Below are positions 44,790 through 53,639 of a stretch of 64,000 nt of DNA, one piece after another. The notes beneath the pieces were generated by a model, which was not told the DNA's origin, ran no database searches, and saw only the letters and a list, made by a program, of their open reading frames with translations. Position numbers and translations under genes: made by a program. Position 1 is the first letter of the stretch. Every line of letters starts with the position of its first letter. The stretch is from Steroidobacter gossypii (GTDB lineage: Bacteria; Pseudomonadota; Gammaproteobacteria; Steroidobacterales; Steroidobacteraceae): NCBI RefSeq assembly GCF_016801985.1, contig NZ_JAEVLS010000001.1, positions 1,488,001 through 1,552,000 of the forward strand. The letters are read 5' to 3'.

Positions 44790-46508
44790 TCATTCCTCGC
44801 CAGCGGTTGCCGCCTTTTTCGATTCCATCTTCTCGGGCGCGGACACGCCCAGCAGTTTCAGGCCGTTTTCCAGCACCTGGCGCGTGGCCGCGACCAGGTT
44901 CAAGCGGGCGTTGCGCAGCTTCACGTCGTCGATGATGAACTTGTGCGCGTTGTAATAAGTGTGGAAATCGCCGGCCAGCTCACGCAGATAGTGCGCGAGC
45001 TGATGCGGCTCGAGATCGTGCGTGGCGTTCTCGAGCAGCTCGGGATAGTAGGTGAGGCGGCGGATCAGTGCCTTCTCGTGCGGCTCGCTCAGCAGCTGCA
45101 CATGTGCCTCACCCACTTCGCGCTCGTGAGTGATTCCTTTCTCCTGCAGCTGACGGAACACGCTGCACACTCGCGCGTGCGCGTACTGCACGTAATAAAC
45201 CGGGTTCTCTTCGCTCTGCGCCAGCGCGAGATCGATGTCGAAAACGAACTCCGAATCGGCCTTACGCGACACCAGGAAGAAACGAAACGCATCGCGCCCC
45301 ACCCAATCCACCAGGTCACGCACCGTCACATACGACCCGGCGCGCTTGGAAATCTTCACTTCCTCGCCGCCGCGCATGACGCGCACCATCTTGTGGAGCA
45401 CGTAGTCCGGATAGCCCTTGGGAATCCCGATGTTCAGCGCCTGCAGACCTGCGCGCACACGTGCGATGGTGCCGTGATGATCTGTGCCCTGCACGTTGAT
45501 GGCGCGGAAGAAACCACGCTGCCACTTGGTGACGTGATATGCGACATCCGGCACGAAGTACGTGTAAGTGCCATCCGATTTACGCATGACACGATCTTTG
45601 TCGTCACCGAATTCCGTGGTCTTGAGCCACAGCGCGCCATCCTTCTCATAGGTATGGCCGCTCGCAATGAGCCCCTGCACCGTCGATTCGACCTTGCCGT
45701 CGCTATACAGACTGGACTCGAGATAGTAGGTATCGAAGCGCACTCCGAACTTCTGCAAGTCCGTGTCCTGCTCGTGTCGCAAGCAGGTGACGGCGAAGCG
45801 CCGGATTGCATCGAGATCGTCGACTTTGCCGCTCGCGCGAATCGGCTCGCCATCGAAGGCGTGAACCGTTTTGCGCGCGAGAAAGTCGTCGGCGATGTCC
45901 TGGATGTACTCGCCGTTGTAAGCAGCCTCGGGCCAGCCGGGATCGCCCGGCTTCAGCCCGCGCGCGCGAGCCTGCACGGACAGCGCCAGGTTTTGAATCT
46001 GCACGCCGGCATCGTTGTAGTAGAACTCACGGCTCACGGGATGGCCTTGCGACTGCAGCAGCGCTGCGAGCGCATCGCCGAGCGCGGCTTGCCGGCCATG
46101 GCCGACGTGCAACGGACCGGTTGGATTTGCGGAAACGAATTCCACGACCACGCTCTGACCGGCGCCGCGCTTGTTGTAACCGTAAGCCACGCCCAGATCG
46201 AAAATGCGCGACAGCTCCTGCTGATACGCCTGCGGCGACAGATGGAAATTGATGAAGCCGGGCCCGGCGATCTCGATCTTGTCGACCAGCTCGCTCGCCG
46301 GAATGCAATCGACGATAGCCTGGGCCAGTTGCCGCGGGTTCTTGCGCGCGGGCTTCGCCAGCTGCAACGCGATGTTGGTGGCGAAATCGCCGTGAGCGGC
46401 GTCGCGCGTACGCTCCACATCCACCGTCGGATGCAGGTCCGCGGGGACAATGTCGGCCGGTAAACAGGCCAATGCGGCCTGCACGAGGCGTTCGATCTGG
46501 TACTTCAC
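44790..46508 (-). CDS. argS: Arginyl-tRNA synthetase
   Basis: The 572-residue class I synthetase has HIGH-type motif [17 protein letters not shown], the KMSK-like [12 protein letters not shown], and the C-terminal DALR anticodon-binding domain ending near [19 protein letters not shown]. The start is a GTG at 46508. It charges tRNA-Arg. It lies directly downstream of priA in the same direction. Confidence 0.97.
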   Translation of the reverse strand: MKYQIERLVQAALACLPADIVPADLHPTVDVERTRDAAHGDFATNIALQLAKPARKNPRQLAQAIVDCIPASELVDKIEIAGPGFINFHLSPQAYQQELSRIFDLGVAYGYNKRGAGQSVVVEFVSANPTGPLHVGHGRQAALGDALAALLQSQGHPVSREFYYNDAGVQIQNLALSVQARARGLKPGDPGWPEAAYNGEYIQDIADDFLARKTVHAFDGEPIRASGKVDDLDAIRRFAVTCLRHEQDTDLQKFGVRFDTYYLESSLYSDGKVESTVQGLIASGHTYEKDGALWLKTTEFGDDKDRVMRKSDGTYTYFVPDVAYHVTKWQRGFFRAINVQGTDHHGTIARVRAGLQALNIGIPKGYPDYVLHKMVRVMRGGEEVKISKRAGSYVTVRDLVDWVGRDAFRFFLVSRKADSEFVFDIDLALAQSEENPVYYVQYAHARVCSVFRQLQEKGITHEREVGEAHVQLLSEPHEKALIRRLTYYPELLENATHDLEPHQLAHYLRELAGDFHTYYNAHKFIIDDVKLRNARLNLVAATRQVLENGLKLLGVSAPEKMESKKAATAGEE

Positions 46509-46544
46509 AAAGAGCTGGGGAAAAGTGAGTTCGGGACAGTGTAC

Positions 46545-48746
46545 TCAACTCAACTCGGCCGCATCCACATCGATCGACCACCGGACCTTTCTGGCCTCGG
46601 GCAGCATGGCCACGGCCGTCAGCCAGCCGCTCATGAATCGTTGCAACGGCGAGTGAGTAGGGGCATGGAGCAGCAGCTGAGCGCGGAACCGGCCGGCGCG
46701 GCGCTCCATGGGCGAAGGCGCCGGGCCGAGCAACCTTACGCCGCGCACCGGATAGTCATCGGCGAGGGCACGGGCCGAATGCAGGAATTGCAGCGGAGCT
46801 TGCTGATCCGTGGCTTCCGCGCGTAGCAGCGCAATGCGCGCGAATGGCGGCCAGTGGCTTTGTTCACGTTCTGTCAACGCGCCGTCGGCAAAGGCCGCGT
46901 AGCCGCCTGTGAGCAGCAATGTAAGTAACGGATGATCCGGATATTCCGTCTGGATCAGCACTTCGCCGGGCCGTTCGGCGCGCCCGGCGCGCCCGGCCAC
47001 TTGCACGATGGTCTGTGCGAGGCGCTCCGGCGCGCGGAAATCCGTGCTGAACAGGCCCTGATCCGCATTCAGCACCACGACCAGCGTGACCTTCGGGAAG
47101 TCGTGGCCCTTGGTCAGCATCTGCGTGCCGACCAGAATGCGGATCTCGCCGCGATTTACGCGCTCCAGCGTCGCTTCCAGTTCGCCCTTGCGGCGCATGC
47201 TGTCGCGGTCGATGCGCGCGAGCGGAGCGCCGGTAAACAGGTTTTCCAGGGTTTCTTCGATGCGCTCGGTGCCCTGGCCGACCGGCTTCACATCGGCGAA
47301 ACAGTTCGGGCAGCCGGCGATCAAAGGCTCCTGCGAGCCGCAGTGATGACAGATGAGATCACGGCCTCGCGCGTGCACGGTCAAGTGCGCGTCACACCGG
47401 CGGCAATGCGCGGACCAGCCACAGTTCGGGCAGAACAATACCGGCGCGTAGCCGCGGCGGTTGATGAACAGCATCACCTGTCCGCCTTCATCCAAGTGAC
47501 GGCGGATTGCCATCACCGTGGGCGTGGCGATTCCCTGGGTCGCCGCGTTCTTGCGCAGGTCGACCAGGAACAGTTTGGGCGGTTTCGCGCTGCCAGCGCG
47601 CTCCGGCAGTCGGGACATTGTTTCCGGCTGTTTGCGAGCGCGGGCCAATGTTTCCAAGGAAGGCGTGGCGGAGCCGAGCACCACCGGAATGCCGAGCCGC
47701 TGTGCGCGAACCAACGCGAGGTCGCGCGCGGAATAACGGAAGCCATCTTGCTGCTTGAACGAGGGATCGTGCTCTTCGTCGATGATGATCAGGCCGGGTT
47801 GCGGCAGGGGACTGAAAACCGCGGAGCGAGTACCGATGACGATGCGGGCTGTGCCTTCGCGTGCATCCCGCCACGCGGCCATGCGCTCGGTGTCGTTCAA
47901 ACCTGAGTGCAGGACTGCAAGTGGCGCGTCGAAGCGTCCACGGAAGCGCGCGATCAACTGCGGCGTCAGCGAGATCTCCGGCACGAGCACCAGTGCCTGA
48001 TGCCCGCGCGCGAGCACCGCTGCAATGGCGTGCAGATACACCTCGGTCTTGCCGCTGCCCGTCACTCCGTAGAGCAGATGCGAGGCGAATGAGCCAAGCG
48101 TGTTCGTGATTCTCTCGACAGCGGCGGCTTGCGCTTCATTGAGCGGCGGGCCCGCGCGAACGATGGATACCGGCCCCGTCTCGGGCGCTTCGCGTGCAAA
48201 TTGCTCGACGAAGCCGCGCGTTTCGAGGTTGCGGAGCGCTGAGAGCGGGCTCTCGGTGGCGCTGAGGATTTCAGATGCCGGCGCCTGCGCGTGGTTCAAC
48301 AGGTACTCGGCGATCGCGCGCAGGCGCACGGAACGCGCCGGCAGCGTCGCGAGCGCTTGCTCACGGCCTTGATCCGTCAGCCGCCAGAGAATGGTTTCCT
48401 GCCGCAACGGCGCGCCGTTCCTCAAGTGAACCGGCATCGCCGAGCTCAACACTTCGCCGACCGGATGGCGGTAGTACTCGGCGGCCCAAGTCAACAATGC
48501 GAGCAGTTCGGCGCTGAAGGTTGGCTCATCGTCGATGACTTCGAAGGCTGCGCGCAATTTCTCCGAGGGGACTTCAGTGTCATCGCGGCCTTCGACGACA
48601 ACGCCGACGACGCGCCGCCGGCCGAACGGCACCCACACGCGATAGCCCGGCCCCGCGGCAGTACCGGCGGGCGCCCGATAGTCGAACACCTGCCGCAATG
48701 GCGTGTCGATGGCGACCGCCAGATATGGCGTTCGCTCTATGCACAA
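46545..48746 (-). CDS. priA: Primosomal protein N' (replication restart helicase)
   Basis: The 733-residue protein from the TTG giving MCIERTPYLAVAID aligns well with the PriA N-terminus; no ATG is available, and a longer TTG start at 48827 would add 27 unrelated residues. Helicase motifs are Walker A GVTGSGKTEVYL and DEEH box IIDEEHDPSFKQ. The zinc-binding cysteines lie in CPNCGWSAHCRRCD, CHHCGS and CPNC. It restarts stalled replication forks. It lies directly upstream of argS in the same direction. Confidence 0.96.
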   Translation of the reverse strand: MCIERTPYLAVAIDTPLRQVFDYRAPAGTAAGPGYRVWVPFGRRRVVGVVVEGRDDTEVPSEKLRAAFEVIDDEPTFSAELLALLTWAAEYYRHPVGEVLSSAMPVHLRNGAPLRQETILWRLTDQGREQALATLPARSVRLRAIAEYLLNHAQAPASEILSATESPLSALRNLETRGFVEQFAREAPETGPVSIVRAGPPLNEAQAAAVERITNTLGSFASHLLYGVTGSGKTEVYLHAIAAVLARGHQALVLVPEISLTPQLIARFRGRFDAPLAVLHSGLNDTERMAAWRDAREGTARIVIGTRSAVFSPLPQPGLIIIDEEHDPSFKQQDGFRYSARDLALVRAQRLGIPVVLGSATPSLETLARARKQPETMSRLPERAGSAKPPKLFLVDLRKNAATQGIATPTVMAIRRHLDEGGQVMLFINRRGYAPVLFCPNCGWSAHCRRCDAHLTVHARGRDLICHHCGSQEPLIAGCPNCFADVKPVGQGTERIEETLENLFTGAPLARIDRDSMRRKGELEATLERVNRGEIRILVGTQMLTKGHDFPKVTLVVVLNADQGLFSTDFRAPERLAQTIVQVAGRAGRAERPGEVLIQTEYPDHPLLTLLLTGGYAAFADGALTEREQSHWPPFARIALLRAEATDQQAPLQFLHSARALADDYPVRGVRLLGPAPSPMERRAGRFRAQLLLHAPTHSPLQRFMSGWLTAVAMLPEARKVRWSIDVDAAELS

Positions 48747-48841
48747 AACCTGTGGAAAAGTCTGTGCATTGTTTGGGGTGAAACCACTCAAGTGCTCAAT
48801 CCACGGACCGGTTTGCCGTTTGATCAATTTTTAGACGCAGT

Positions 48842-48893
48842 TGCCGTGCTGCGCATCCTTAGCGCCCCGGCATTCGGGCATCCCGCCCAGCAC
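48842..48893. repeat. REP-like interspersed palindrome, copy 2
   Basis: Core CCGGCATTCGGGCATCC (48867-48883), flanked by GTGCTG (48846-48851) and its complement CAGCAC (48888-48893), so the whole ~50 nt can fold into one hairpin. It lies between the divergent priA and sigma factor genes. Confidence 0.65.
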
Positions 48894-48966
48894 GCGTCAA
48901 CCTGCAGACGTGTGCCGCGTTCTTGAAGGCATCACTCTGGCTCAACACAGCAGGTTCCTGGAACGC

Positions 48967-49602
48967 ATGCGGCCCTCTGCTACTCTCCGCGCAGCCTCAA
49001 CCCCGGCCTGGGCGCTGCTCAACCTCGGGCAGGGCGAAGTCCCGGCGACGGAGGAACAATCTCTGGATCAGGTGCGCACGCTGGACCGATTTCTCGTCAG
49101 CGTCGAGAAGCGTGCGTTTCGCATCGCCCGGATTGCCGTACGCCACGACGACGATGCGCTGGATATCGTACAGGACGCGATGCTGCAGCTGGCGCGCCAC
49201 TATGCCCAGCGCCCTGCCGACGAGTGGCGACCGCTGTTCTACCGCATTCTGCAAAACCGGATCCGCGACTGTCAGCGTCGCCGTCTGGTTCGCACCCGGC
49301 TGTTGAGCTGGCTGCCCGGCTGGAAGGCCGACGGGGATGAAGCCGCGGATCCGTTCGAAGCGGTGCCCGACGGTCGGCCGCTGCCGCCGGATCTGCTCGC
49401 GACTGACCAAGCGATGGTCAAGCTCGAGCGTGCGCTGGCCGAATTGCCCCGCAGGCAACAGCAAGCATTCATGTTGCGCATTTTCGAGGGCATGGATGTC
49501 GCGCAAACCGCCGCGGCCATGGGCTGTAGCGAGGGAAGCGTCAAAACTCACTATTCTCGCGCCGTGCACGCTTTGCGCGAGCAGTTGGGGACTGCATGGT
49601 GA
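48967..49602 (+). CDS. RNA polymerase sigma-70 family factor (ECF-like)
   Basis: The 211-residue protein from ATG 48967 has sigma region 2 (RIAVRHDDDALDIVQDAMLQLARHY) and a region 4 helix-turn-helix (LAELPRRQQQAFMLRIFEGMDVAQTAAAMGCSEGSVKTHYSRAV). The N-terminal ~30 residues are poorly conserved and a later start is possible. It is followed, with overlap, by a DUF3619 membrane protein and then a DUF3106 protein, a gene trio seen in related bacteria. The DUF3619 protein occupies the usual anti-sigma position. Targets unknown. Confidence 0.9.
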   Translation: MRPSATLRAASTPAWALLNLGQGEVPATEEQSLDQVRTLDRFLVSVEKRAFRIARIAVRHDDDALDIVQDAMLQLARHYAQRPADEWRPLFYRILQNRIRDCQRRRLVRTRLLSWLPGWKADGDEAADPFEAVPDGRPLPPDLLATDQAMVKLERALAELPRRQQQAFMLRIFEGMDVAQTAAAMGCSEGSVKTHYSRAVHALREQLGTAW

Positions 49603-49964
49603 ACACTCCCGATCCTTTCGAGGAGCGCAGCCGCGCGCTGTTCGAAGCCAGCGTCGAGCGCCTCGACGCGCGCACCCGTTCGCGGCTCAACCAGGCGCGG
49701 CAACGCGCACTCGATGAGCTGAAGAATGGGGCGTCGCGCCGCTACTGGTTGGGCTTGCCGTTGGGCGGCTTGGCTGCGGCCGCGCTCATTGCTGCGGTGA
49801 TGTTTCGAGGCGGTGGCGAGCCTGCTGTTCCAGAAGCGGCCACTTTGCCGCTGGATGATTTCGATATCGTCGCCGATGCCGACAGTTTCGAGATGCTCCG
49901 CGACGTGGAGTTCTACGCTTGGCTGGCCGAGGCCAACGTGCAATCGGGCGACAACAGCGGCTGA
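49596..49964 (+). CDS. DUF3619 family membrane protein, possible anti-sigma partner
   Basis: The 122-residue protein has an N-terminal helical region FEERSRALFEASVERLDARTRSRLNQARQRAL, typical of DUF3619. One transmembrane helix (about 51-68, LGLPLGGLAAAALIAAVMF) and an acidic periplasmic tail follow. The start overlaps the sigma factor stop by seven bases. Position, topology (cytoplasmic N-terminus, single helix) and coupling suggest it tethers the sigma factor to the membrane. That is inference; no zinc-binding anti-sigma motif is present. Confidence 0.82.
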   Translation: MVNTPDPFEERSRALFEASVERLDARTRSRLNQARQRALDELKNGASRRYWLGLPLGGLAAAALIAAVMFRGGGEPAVPEAATLPLDDFDIVADADSFEMLRDVEFYAWLAEANVQSGDNSG

Positions 49965-49967
49965 TCC

Positions 49968-50447
49968 ATGCGCAGGGCTTTGTTCACGGCAATTCTGATG
50001 GTGGCGGGCGCGCTGGTCGTAGGCGTGACACCCGCTGCTCGAGCGGCTCAGCCCGAGAACGCGGGAGTGAGCTGGCAGGAGTTATCCCGCGAGCAGCAGA
50101 AGCTGCTCGCCACGTTCGAATCCCGCTGGGCCGAGCTGCCGCTGGCTCGACAGCAATCTCTCGCCAGGGGTGCGCAGCGCTGGCTGGACATGCCGCCCGA
50201 ACAGCGTCAACAGGTCCGAGAGCACTTCCAGCGCTGGCTGGCGCTGGATCTAAAACAGCGGCGCGAGATGCGCCGAGCCTTCAACCAGTTCAAGCAGCTG
50301 CCGGCGCAGGAGCAGGAGCGGATCCGCGAGAACTATCGCCGCTTCCAGGGGCTGCCAGCGGAAGAGCGCAAGCAGTTGCGCGAGCAGTTCAGGCAGCTCA
50401 CGCCCGAGCAGCGTCAGCAACTGCGGGACCGCTTGCGCTCGCAATGA
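49968..50447 (+). CDS. DUF3106 family periplasmic protein
   Basis: The 159-residue protein has a signal peptide (about 1-26, ending ARAAQ). Helical repeats rich in Gln/Arg follow: LSREQQKLLATFESRW, MPPEQRQQVREHFQRW, LPAQEQERIRENYRRF and LTPEQRQQLRDRL. This pattern is typical of DUF3106 and recalls CpxP/Spy-like helical hairpins. It is probably co-transcribed with the sigma/DUF3619 pair. Its 3' end overlaps the convergent phosphopantetheinyl transferase gene by 50 bases. Confidence 0.85.
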   Translation: MRRALFTAILMVAGALVVGVTPAARAAQPENAGVSWQELSREQQKLLATFESRWAELPLARQQSLARGAQRWLDMPPEQRQQVREHFQRWLALDLKQRREMRRAFNQFKQLPAQEQERIRENYRRFQGLPAEERKQLREQFRQLTPEQRQQLRDRLRSQ

Positions 50448-51117
50448 GTGGCCAATCGGCGCGCTGCTTGGGTGGCCACTCCCACTGCTGAAGCCGCGCG
50501 GGACTGGATCCTCCGATCCAGGCTGCGGAGAGGAAGATGCCCGGCCGAGGCTGAAACACGGCCGCGCCCCATGTCGCGGTCGTAGGCACGCGGCCGTCCC
50601 ATTTCCCGGCGTCATGCCAGAACACACACTGCTGAAGCGCGTCGACCAGGTCCAGGCCCAGTGCTTTGGCGAACGCTTCCTTCAGGGTCCAGAGCGTGTA
50701 GAACAGCGGTGATCTGGCCTCCGCGGACGCGGCTTCCATCAACTCAATCTCGCGTTCGGTGAACCCGAAGCGAGCGAGTCGAAGCACGTCGCGCGGCCTA
50801 TCTAGTTCGAGATCGACGCCCACTCGCCAGTCCGTTGGCCCGAGCAGCAGCGCCGCGTGTTCGGTGCTGTGGCTATGGCTGAAGGCCGCTGTTCCCGCAT
50901 CGACATACGCAAGCAAGGCCCGGCTGACCTCGAAGTCCGCCCGCCGATGCGCGCTGTGCTGAACGCTGGACCGCAACTGGTCCTCGGCTGACAGCTTCGC
51001 CCGGTCGAAATGCGCACGCGCGGCCGACAGCGCCAGCCACAGATTCAATTCCGTGTCCGCGGAGCCGCTCTCCAGGCCGGTGCGCGCGCCAGTTGTCGCT
51101 TGTGGGTTGCCGTGCAT
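50398..51117 (-). CDS. 4'-phosphopantetheinyl transferase superfamily protein
   Basis: The 239-residue Sfp/Gsp-type protein has the Mg-binding motif VGVDLELDRPRDVLRLARFGFTERE (about 98-122) and the second motif FYTLWTLKEAFAKALG with the catalytic Glu-Ala-Lys pattern. It transfers phosphopantetheine from CoA to carrier-protein serines. Here it most likely activates the two acyl carrier proteins of the adjacent pigment locus (52.1 and 59.5 kb). It is divergent from the acyltransferase gene, with start codons 26 bases apart, so at least one promoter must lie inside a coding region. Confidence 0.9.
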   Translation of the reverse strand: MHGNPQATTGARTGLESGSADTELNLWLALSAARAHFDRAKLSAEDQLRSSVQHSAHRRADFEVSRALLAYVDAGTAAFSHSHSTEHAALLLGPTDWRVGVDLELDRPRDVLRLARFGFTEREIELMEAASAEARSPLFYTLWTLKEAFAKALGLDLVDALQQCVFWHDAGKWDGRVPTTATWGAAVFQPRPGIFLSAAWIGGSSPARLQQWEWPPKQRADWPLIASASGPAVADAARA

Positions 51118-51143
51118 GACAGGGACATCATAATTCGCCCCCC

Positions 51144-51965
51144 ATGAATGCCGAACCGCACCTCGCTGACGCTACCAACGACCGCCCCGAGCGGCGCGAC
51201 TGGTGGTATTGGCGGCTGTTCATGACCGGGTTCAGCTTTTTCCTGTTCGGTTTGGGCGCGTTGGTGGTGGGCACGGTGTTGCTGCCCATCGTGAAGCTCA
51301 TCCCCGCGGAACGGGATGTGAAGCGCAGACGCGCGCGCGTCGTGATGAGCGCGGCGCTCCGCCTGTTCATTGGCGTCATGCACCGAGGCCGAGCGCTGAC
51401 GTACGAGTTCCATGGCCAAGAGCGCCTCGGTCAGCCTGGCCAGATGATTGTCGCGAATCATCCGACCTTGATCGATGTGGTGTTTCTGCTGGCATTCGTG
51501 CCCGGAGCCGGTTGCGTGGTCAAGCAGGGCCTGTGGCGCAACCCATTGACGCGCTGGGCCGTGACCTTGGTGGAATTCATTCCCAACGATCAGACCGCCA
51601 GCATGATCGAAGGCGCGACGGCCGCCCTGAGCGAGCGGCAGACCCTGATTTTCTTCCCCGAAGGCACGCGCACGCGGCCCAACCAGCCCATGGTGTTTCA
51701 TCGCGGAGCGGCCAACATTTCGCTGCGAGCCGCGGCGTCGGTTACCCCGGTGTACATCCGCTGCCAGCCGACCACGCTCACCAAGGCCGAGCCGTGGTAC
51801 CGGATTCCGGCTCGACGTCCGCACTTCAGCCTGATTGTTGGCGAGGACCTGGACTTAAGTCCCTACCGGAACGCGCCGTTACCGTTAGCATCACGGTCCT
51901 TGAACGAGGCCATGCATCGGCATTTTCAGCAGGAATTGGCCCGGCCCCGGGCCGGTCGGGCGTAA
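51144..51965 (+). CDS. Lysophospholipid-type 1-acyl-glycerol-3-phosphate acyltransferase
   Basis: The 273-residue membrane-anchored PlsC-family protein has N-terminal hydrophobic segments (about 24-52), the HX4D catalytic motif ANHPTLIDVVF, and the substrate motif FFPEGTRT. In aryl-polyene and xanthomonadin loci such enzymes attach the polyene acyl chain to a lipid headgroup in the outer membrane. It is the first gene of the rightward pigment operon. Confidence 0.9.
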   Translation: MNAEPHLADATNDRPERRDWWYWRLFMTGFSFFLFGLGALVVGTVLLPIVKLIPAERDVKRRRARVVMSAALRLFIGVMHRGRALTYEFHGQERLGQPGQMIVANHPTLIDVVFLLAFVPGAGCVVKQGLWRNPLTRWAVTLVEFIPNDQTASMIEGATAALSERQTLIFFPEGTRTRPNQPMVFHRGAANISLRAAASVTPVYIRCQPTTLTKAEPWYRIPARRPHFSLIVGEDLDLSPYRNAPLPLASRSLNEAMHRHFQQELARPRAGRA

Positions 51966-52089
51966 CAGGGACCCACAGCCCACGCGGCTGTACGCTGTGT
52001 GCTCCTCGAATTAAACTGCGCGCCGAGTTCGCGGACTCGATGCAGCGCGCGCAGACGTGCTAACTCCCGATTCTCCAACAGAGCAGTTC

Positions 52090-52338
52090 ATGCAGTCGCA
52101 AGATCAAATCCTCGAACGCATCCGCGGGACGCTGGTCGAGCTGTTCGAGATCGAGCCGGCGCGAATCACGCCGGAAGCGCGCCTGTATGAGGACCTCGAG
52201 ATCGACAGCATCGACGTTGTCGACCTGATGGACGAAGTGCAGAAGCACACCGGCCGCAAGGTCACGCCCCAGGACTTCCGTTCCGTGCGCACCGTGGGCG
52301 ATCTGGCGTCAGTGGTGCAACGGCTGATGAATGCGTGA
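52090..52338 (+). CDS. Acyl carrier protein (first)
   Basis: The 82-residue protein has phosphopantetheine-attachment Ser40 in EDLEIDSIDVVDLMDEV. It is acidic and helical, and starts at ATG 52090 (an upstream in-frame ATG at 52057 adds eleven residues). The GTG of the glycosyltransferase gene overlaps its stop codon. It is distinct from the housekeeping AcpP (DSLDTVEL) and close to the ACPs of aryl-polyene loci. Confidence 0.93.
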   Translation: MQSQDQILERIRGTLVELFEIEPARITPEARLYEDLEIDSIDVVDLMDEVQKHTGRKVTPQDFRSVRTVGDLASVVQRLMNA

Positions 52339-53150
52339 GCGTGGCAGCTGAAATCGCGCCCATGTTCCCAGCCAAGTTTTCGGTCTGCGTGGTCATTCCG
52401 GTTTATAACCACGAGCATGCCATCGGCACCGTGGTGAGCAGCCTGCGTGCGCAGGGGTTGCCGGTGATCCTCGTCGATGACGGCTGCAGCCCGGCCTGCG
52501 CGCAGGAATTGGATCGCCTGAGCGTGCTGCCCGACGTGACAATGTTCCGTCATGACGCCAATCGCGGCAAAGGCGCGGCGGTGATCACGGGTTTTCGCGC
52601 GGCCGCCAAGCTTGGCTTCACTCACGCGATCCAGGTCGATGCCGATGGTCAGCACACGCTCACCGACGCGCGCCGCTTCGTCGAAGCCGCGCGCGAGCAG
52701 CCCGATGCGGTCATCTGCGGTCGACCGGTGTTCGACGCCAGCATCCCCAAAGCGCGCTACTACGGTCGCTATCTCACCCACGGCATGGTGTGGCTGCAGA
52801 CGCTGTCGTTCGACATCATCGATTCGATGTGCGGCTTCCGCCTGTATCCGCTCGCGGCCACGCTCGATCTGATCGATCATCAGCACATCGGCGAGCGCAT
52901 GGACTTCGATTCCGAAATCCTGGTGCGGATGCACTGGCGCCAGATTCCGATGCGCTGGCTGGACACGCGCGTGTCCTATCCGATCGACGGCGTCTCGCAC
53001 TTCCGCATGTTCCTGGACAACGTGCGCATGACCACGCTGCACATCAGGCTGACCTGCGGCATGTTGATTCGCCTGCCGGTGCTGCTGTGGCGGAAGTTCG
53101 CGCGGACCAAGCCTGCCCGGCAGGTGCGCGAGCGCGATGCGAACGCCTGA
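52335..53150 (+). CDS. Glycosyltransferase family 2
   Basis: The 271-residue GT-A fold protein has FSVCVVIPVYNHEHAIGTVV near the N-terminus, VILVDDG, and the metal-binding DADGQH (Asp-x-Asp equivalent). No transmembrane helix is obvious. It resembles the polyprenyl-phosphate-sugar type of GT2. Within the pigment locus it probably glycosylates the polar end of the lipid product. It starts at a GTG overlapping the ACP stop (GTGA). Confidence 0.9.
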   Translation: MSVAAEIAPMFPAKFSVCVVIPVYNHEHAIGTVVSSLRAQGLPVILVDDGCSPACAQELDRLSVLPDVTMFRHDANRGKGAAVITGFRAAAKLGFTHAIQVDADGQHTLTDARRFVEAAREQPDAVICGRPVFDASIPKARYYGRYLTHGMVWLQTLSFDIIDSMCGFRLYPLAATLDLIDHQHIGERMDFDSEILVRMHWRQIPMRWLDTRVSYPIDGVSHFRMFLDNVRMTTLHIRLTCGMLIRLPVLLWRKFARTKPARQVRERDANA

Positions 53151-53186
53151 CGCGCCGGCGGCCCGATTCGAAGTGCCCTGACTGCC

Positions 53187-53639
53187 ATGCGAAAGGAAGG
53201 CGCGATCAGCGCGAGCATCGACGTGACAGTGGCCTTCCATGACATCGACATCATCGGCGTCATGTGGCACGGGCATTATTTGAAATATTTCGAAAGCGCC
53301 CGCTGGGCGCTGATGGACCATCTCGACTTCGGCTACGACGCCATGGCGGCCTCCGGCTATGCATGGCCCATCGTGGAAATGCACGTGAAGTATCTGCACG
53401 CGGCGCGCATGGGAGATCGCCTCAGCGTGCGCGCATCTCTGGTCGAATGGCACAACCGAGTCGTGATGAATTATTTGATCACCCGCATCGCCGATAGCGA
53501 ACGTCTGGCGCGTGCCCAGAGTGTGCAGGCAGCGGTGGACGCGAAGACCCACGCGCTGCAATTCGTAACTCCGCAACCGCTGTTGGAGCGCGTGGAACGG
53601 GCATTGCGGGCGCGAGCGACGGATCATCGTGAGGAATGA
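53187..53639 (+). CDS. Hotdog-fold thioesterase (4HBT type)
   Basis: The 150-residue protein has the 4-hydroxybenzoyl-CoA thioesterase/YbgC signature: VAFHDIDIIGVMWHGHYLKYFESARWALMDHL, with Asp near residue 16 as catalytic candidate. It hydrolyses acyl-ACP or acyl-CoA thioesters. In this locus it may release or edit the aryl-polyene chain. It is coupled to the next gene by ATGA. Confidence 0.88.
   Translation: MRKEGAISASIDVTVAFHDIDIIGVMWHGHYLKYFESARWALMDHLDFGYDAMAASGYAWPIVEMHVKYLHAARMGDRLSVRASLVEWHNRVVMNYLITRIADSERLARAQSVQAAVDAKTHALQFVTPQPLLERVERALRARATDHREE

Noticed and set aside
44517-46463. A 648-codon plus-strand frame opposite argS
   Set aside because: argS is certain on the minus strand; this frame is a GC-driven shadow.
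50110-50130. GTTCGAATCCCGC resembling a tRNA T-loop
   Set aside because: It lies inside the DUF3106 coding region and no acceptor, D or anticodon stems fit around it.
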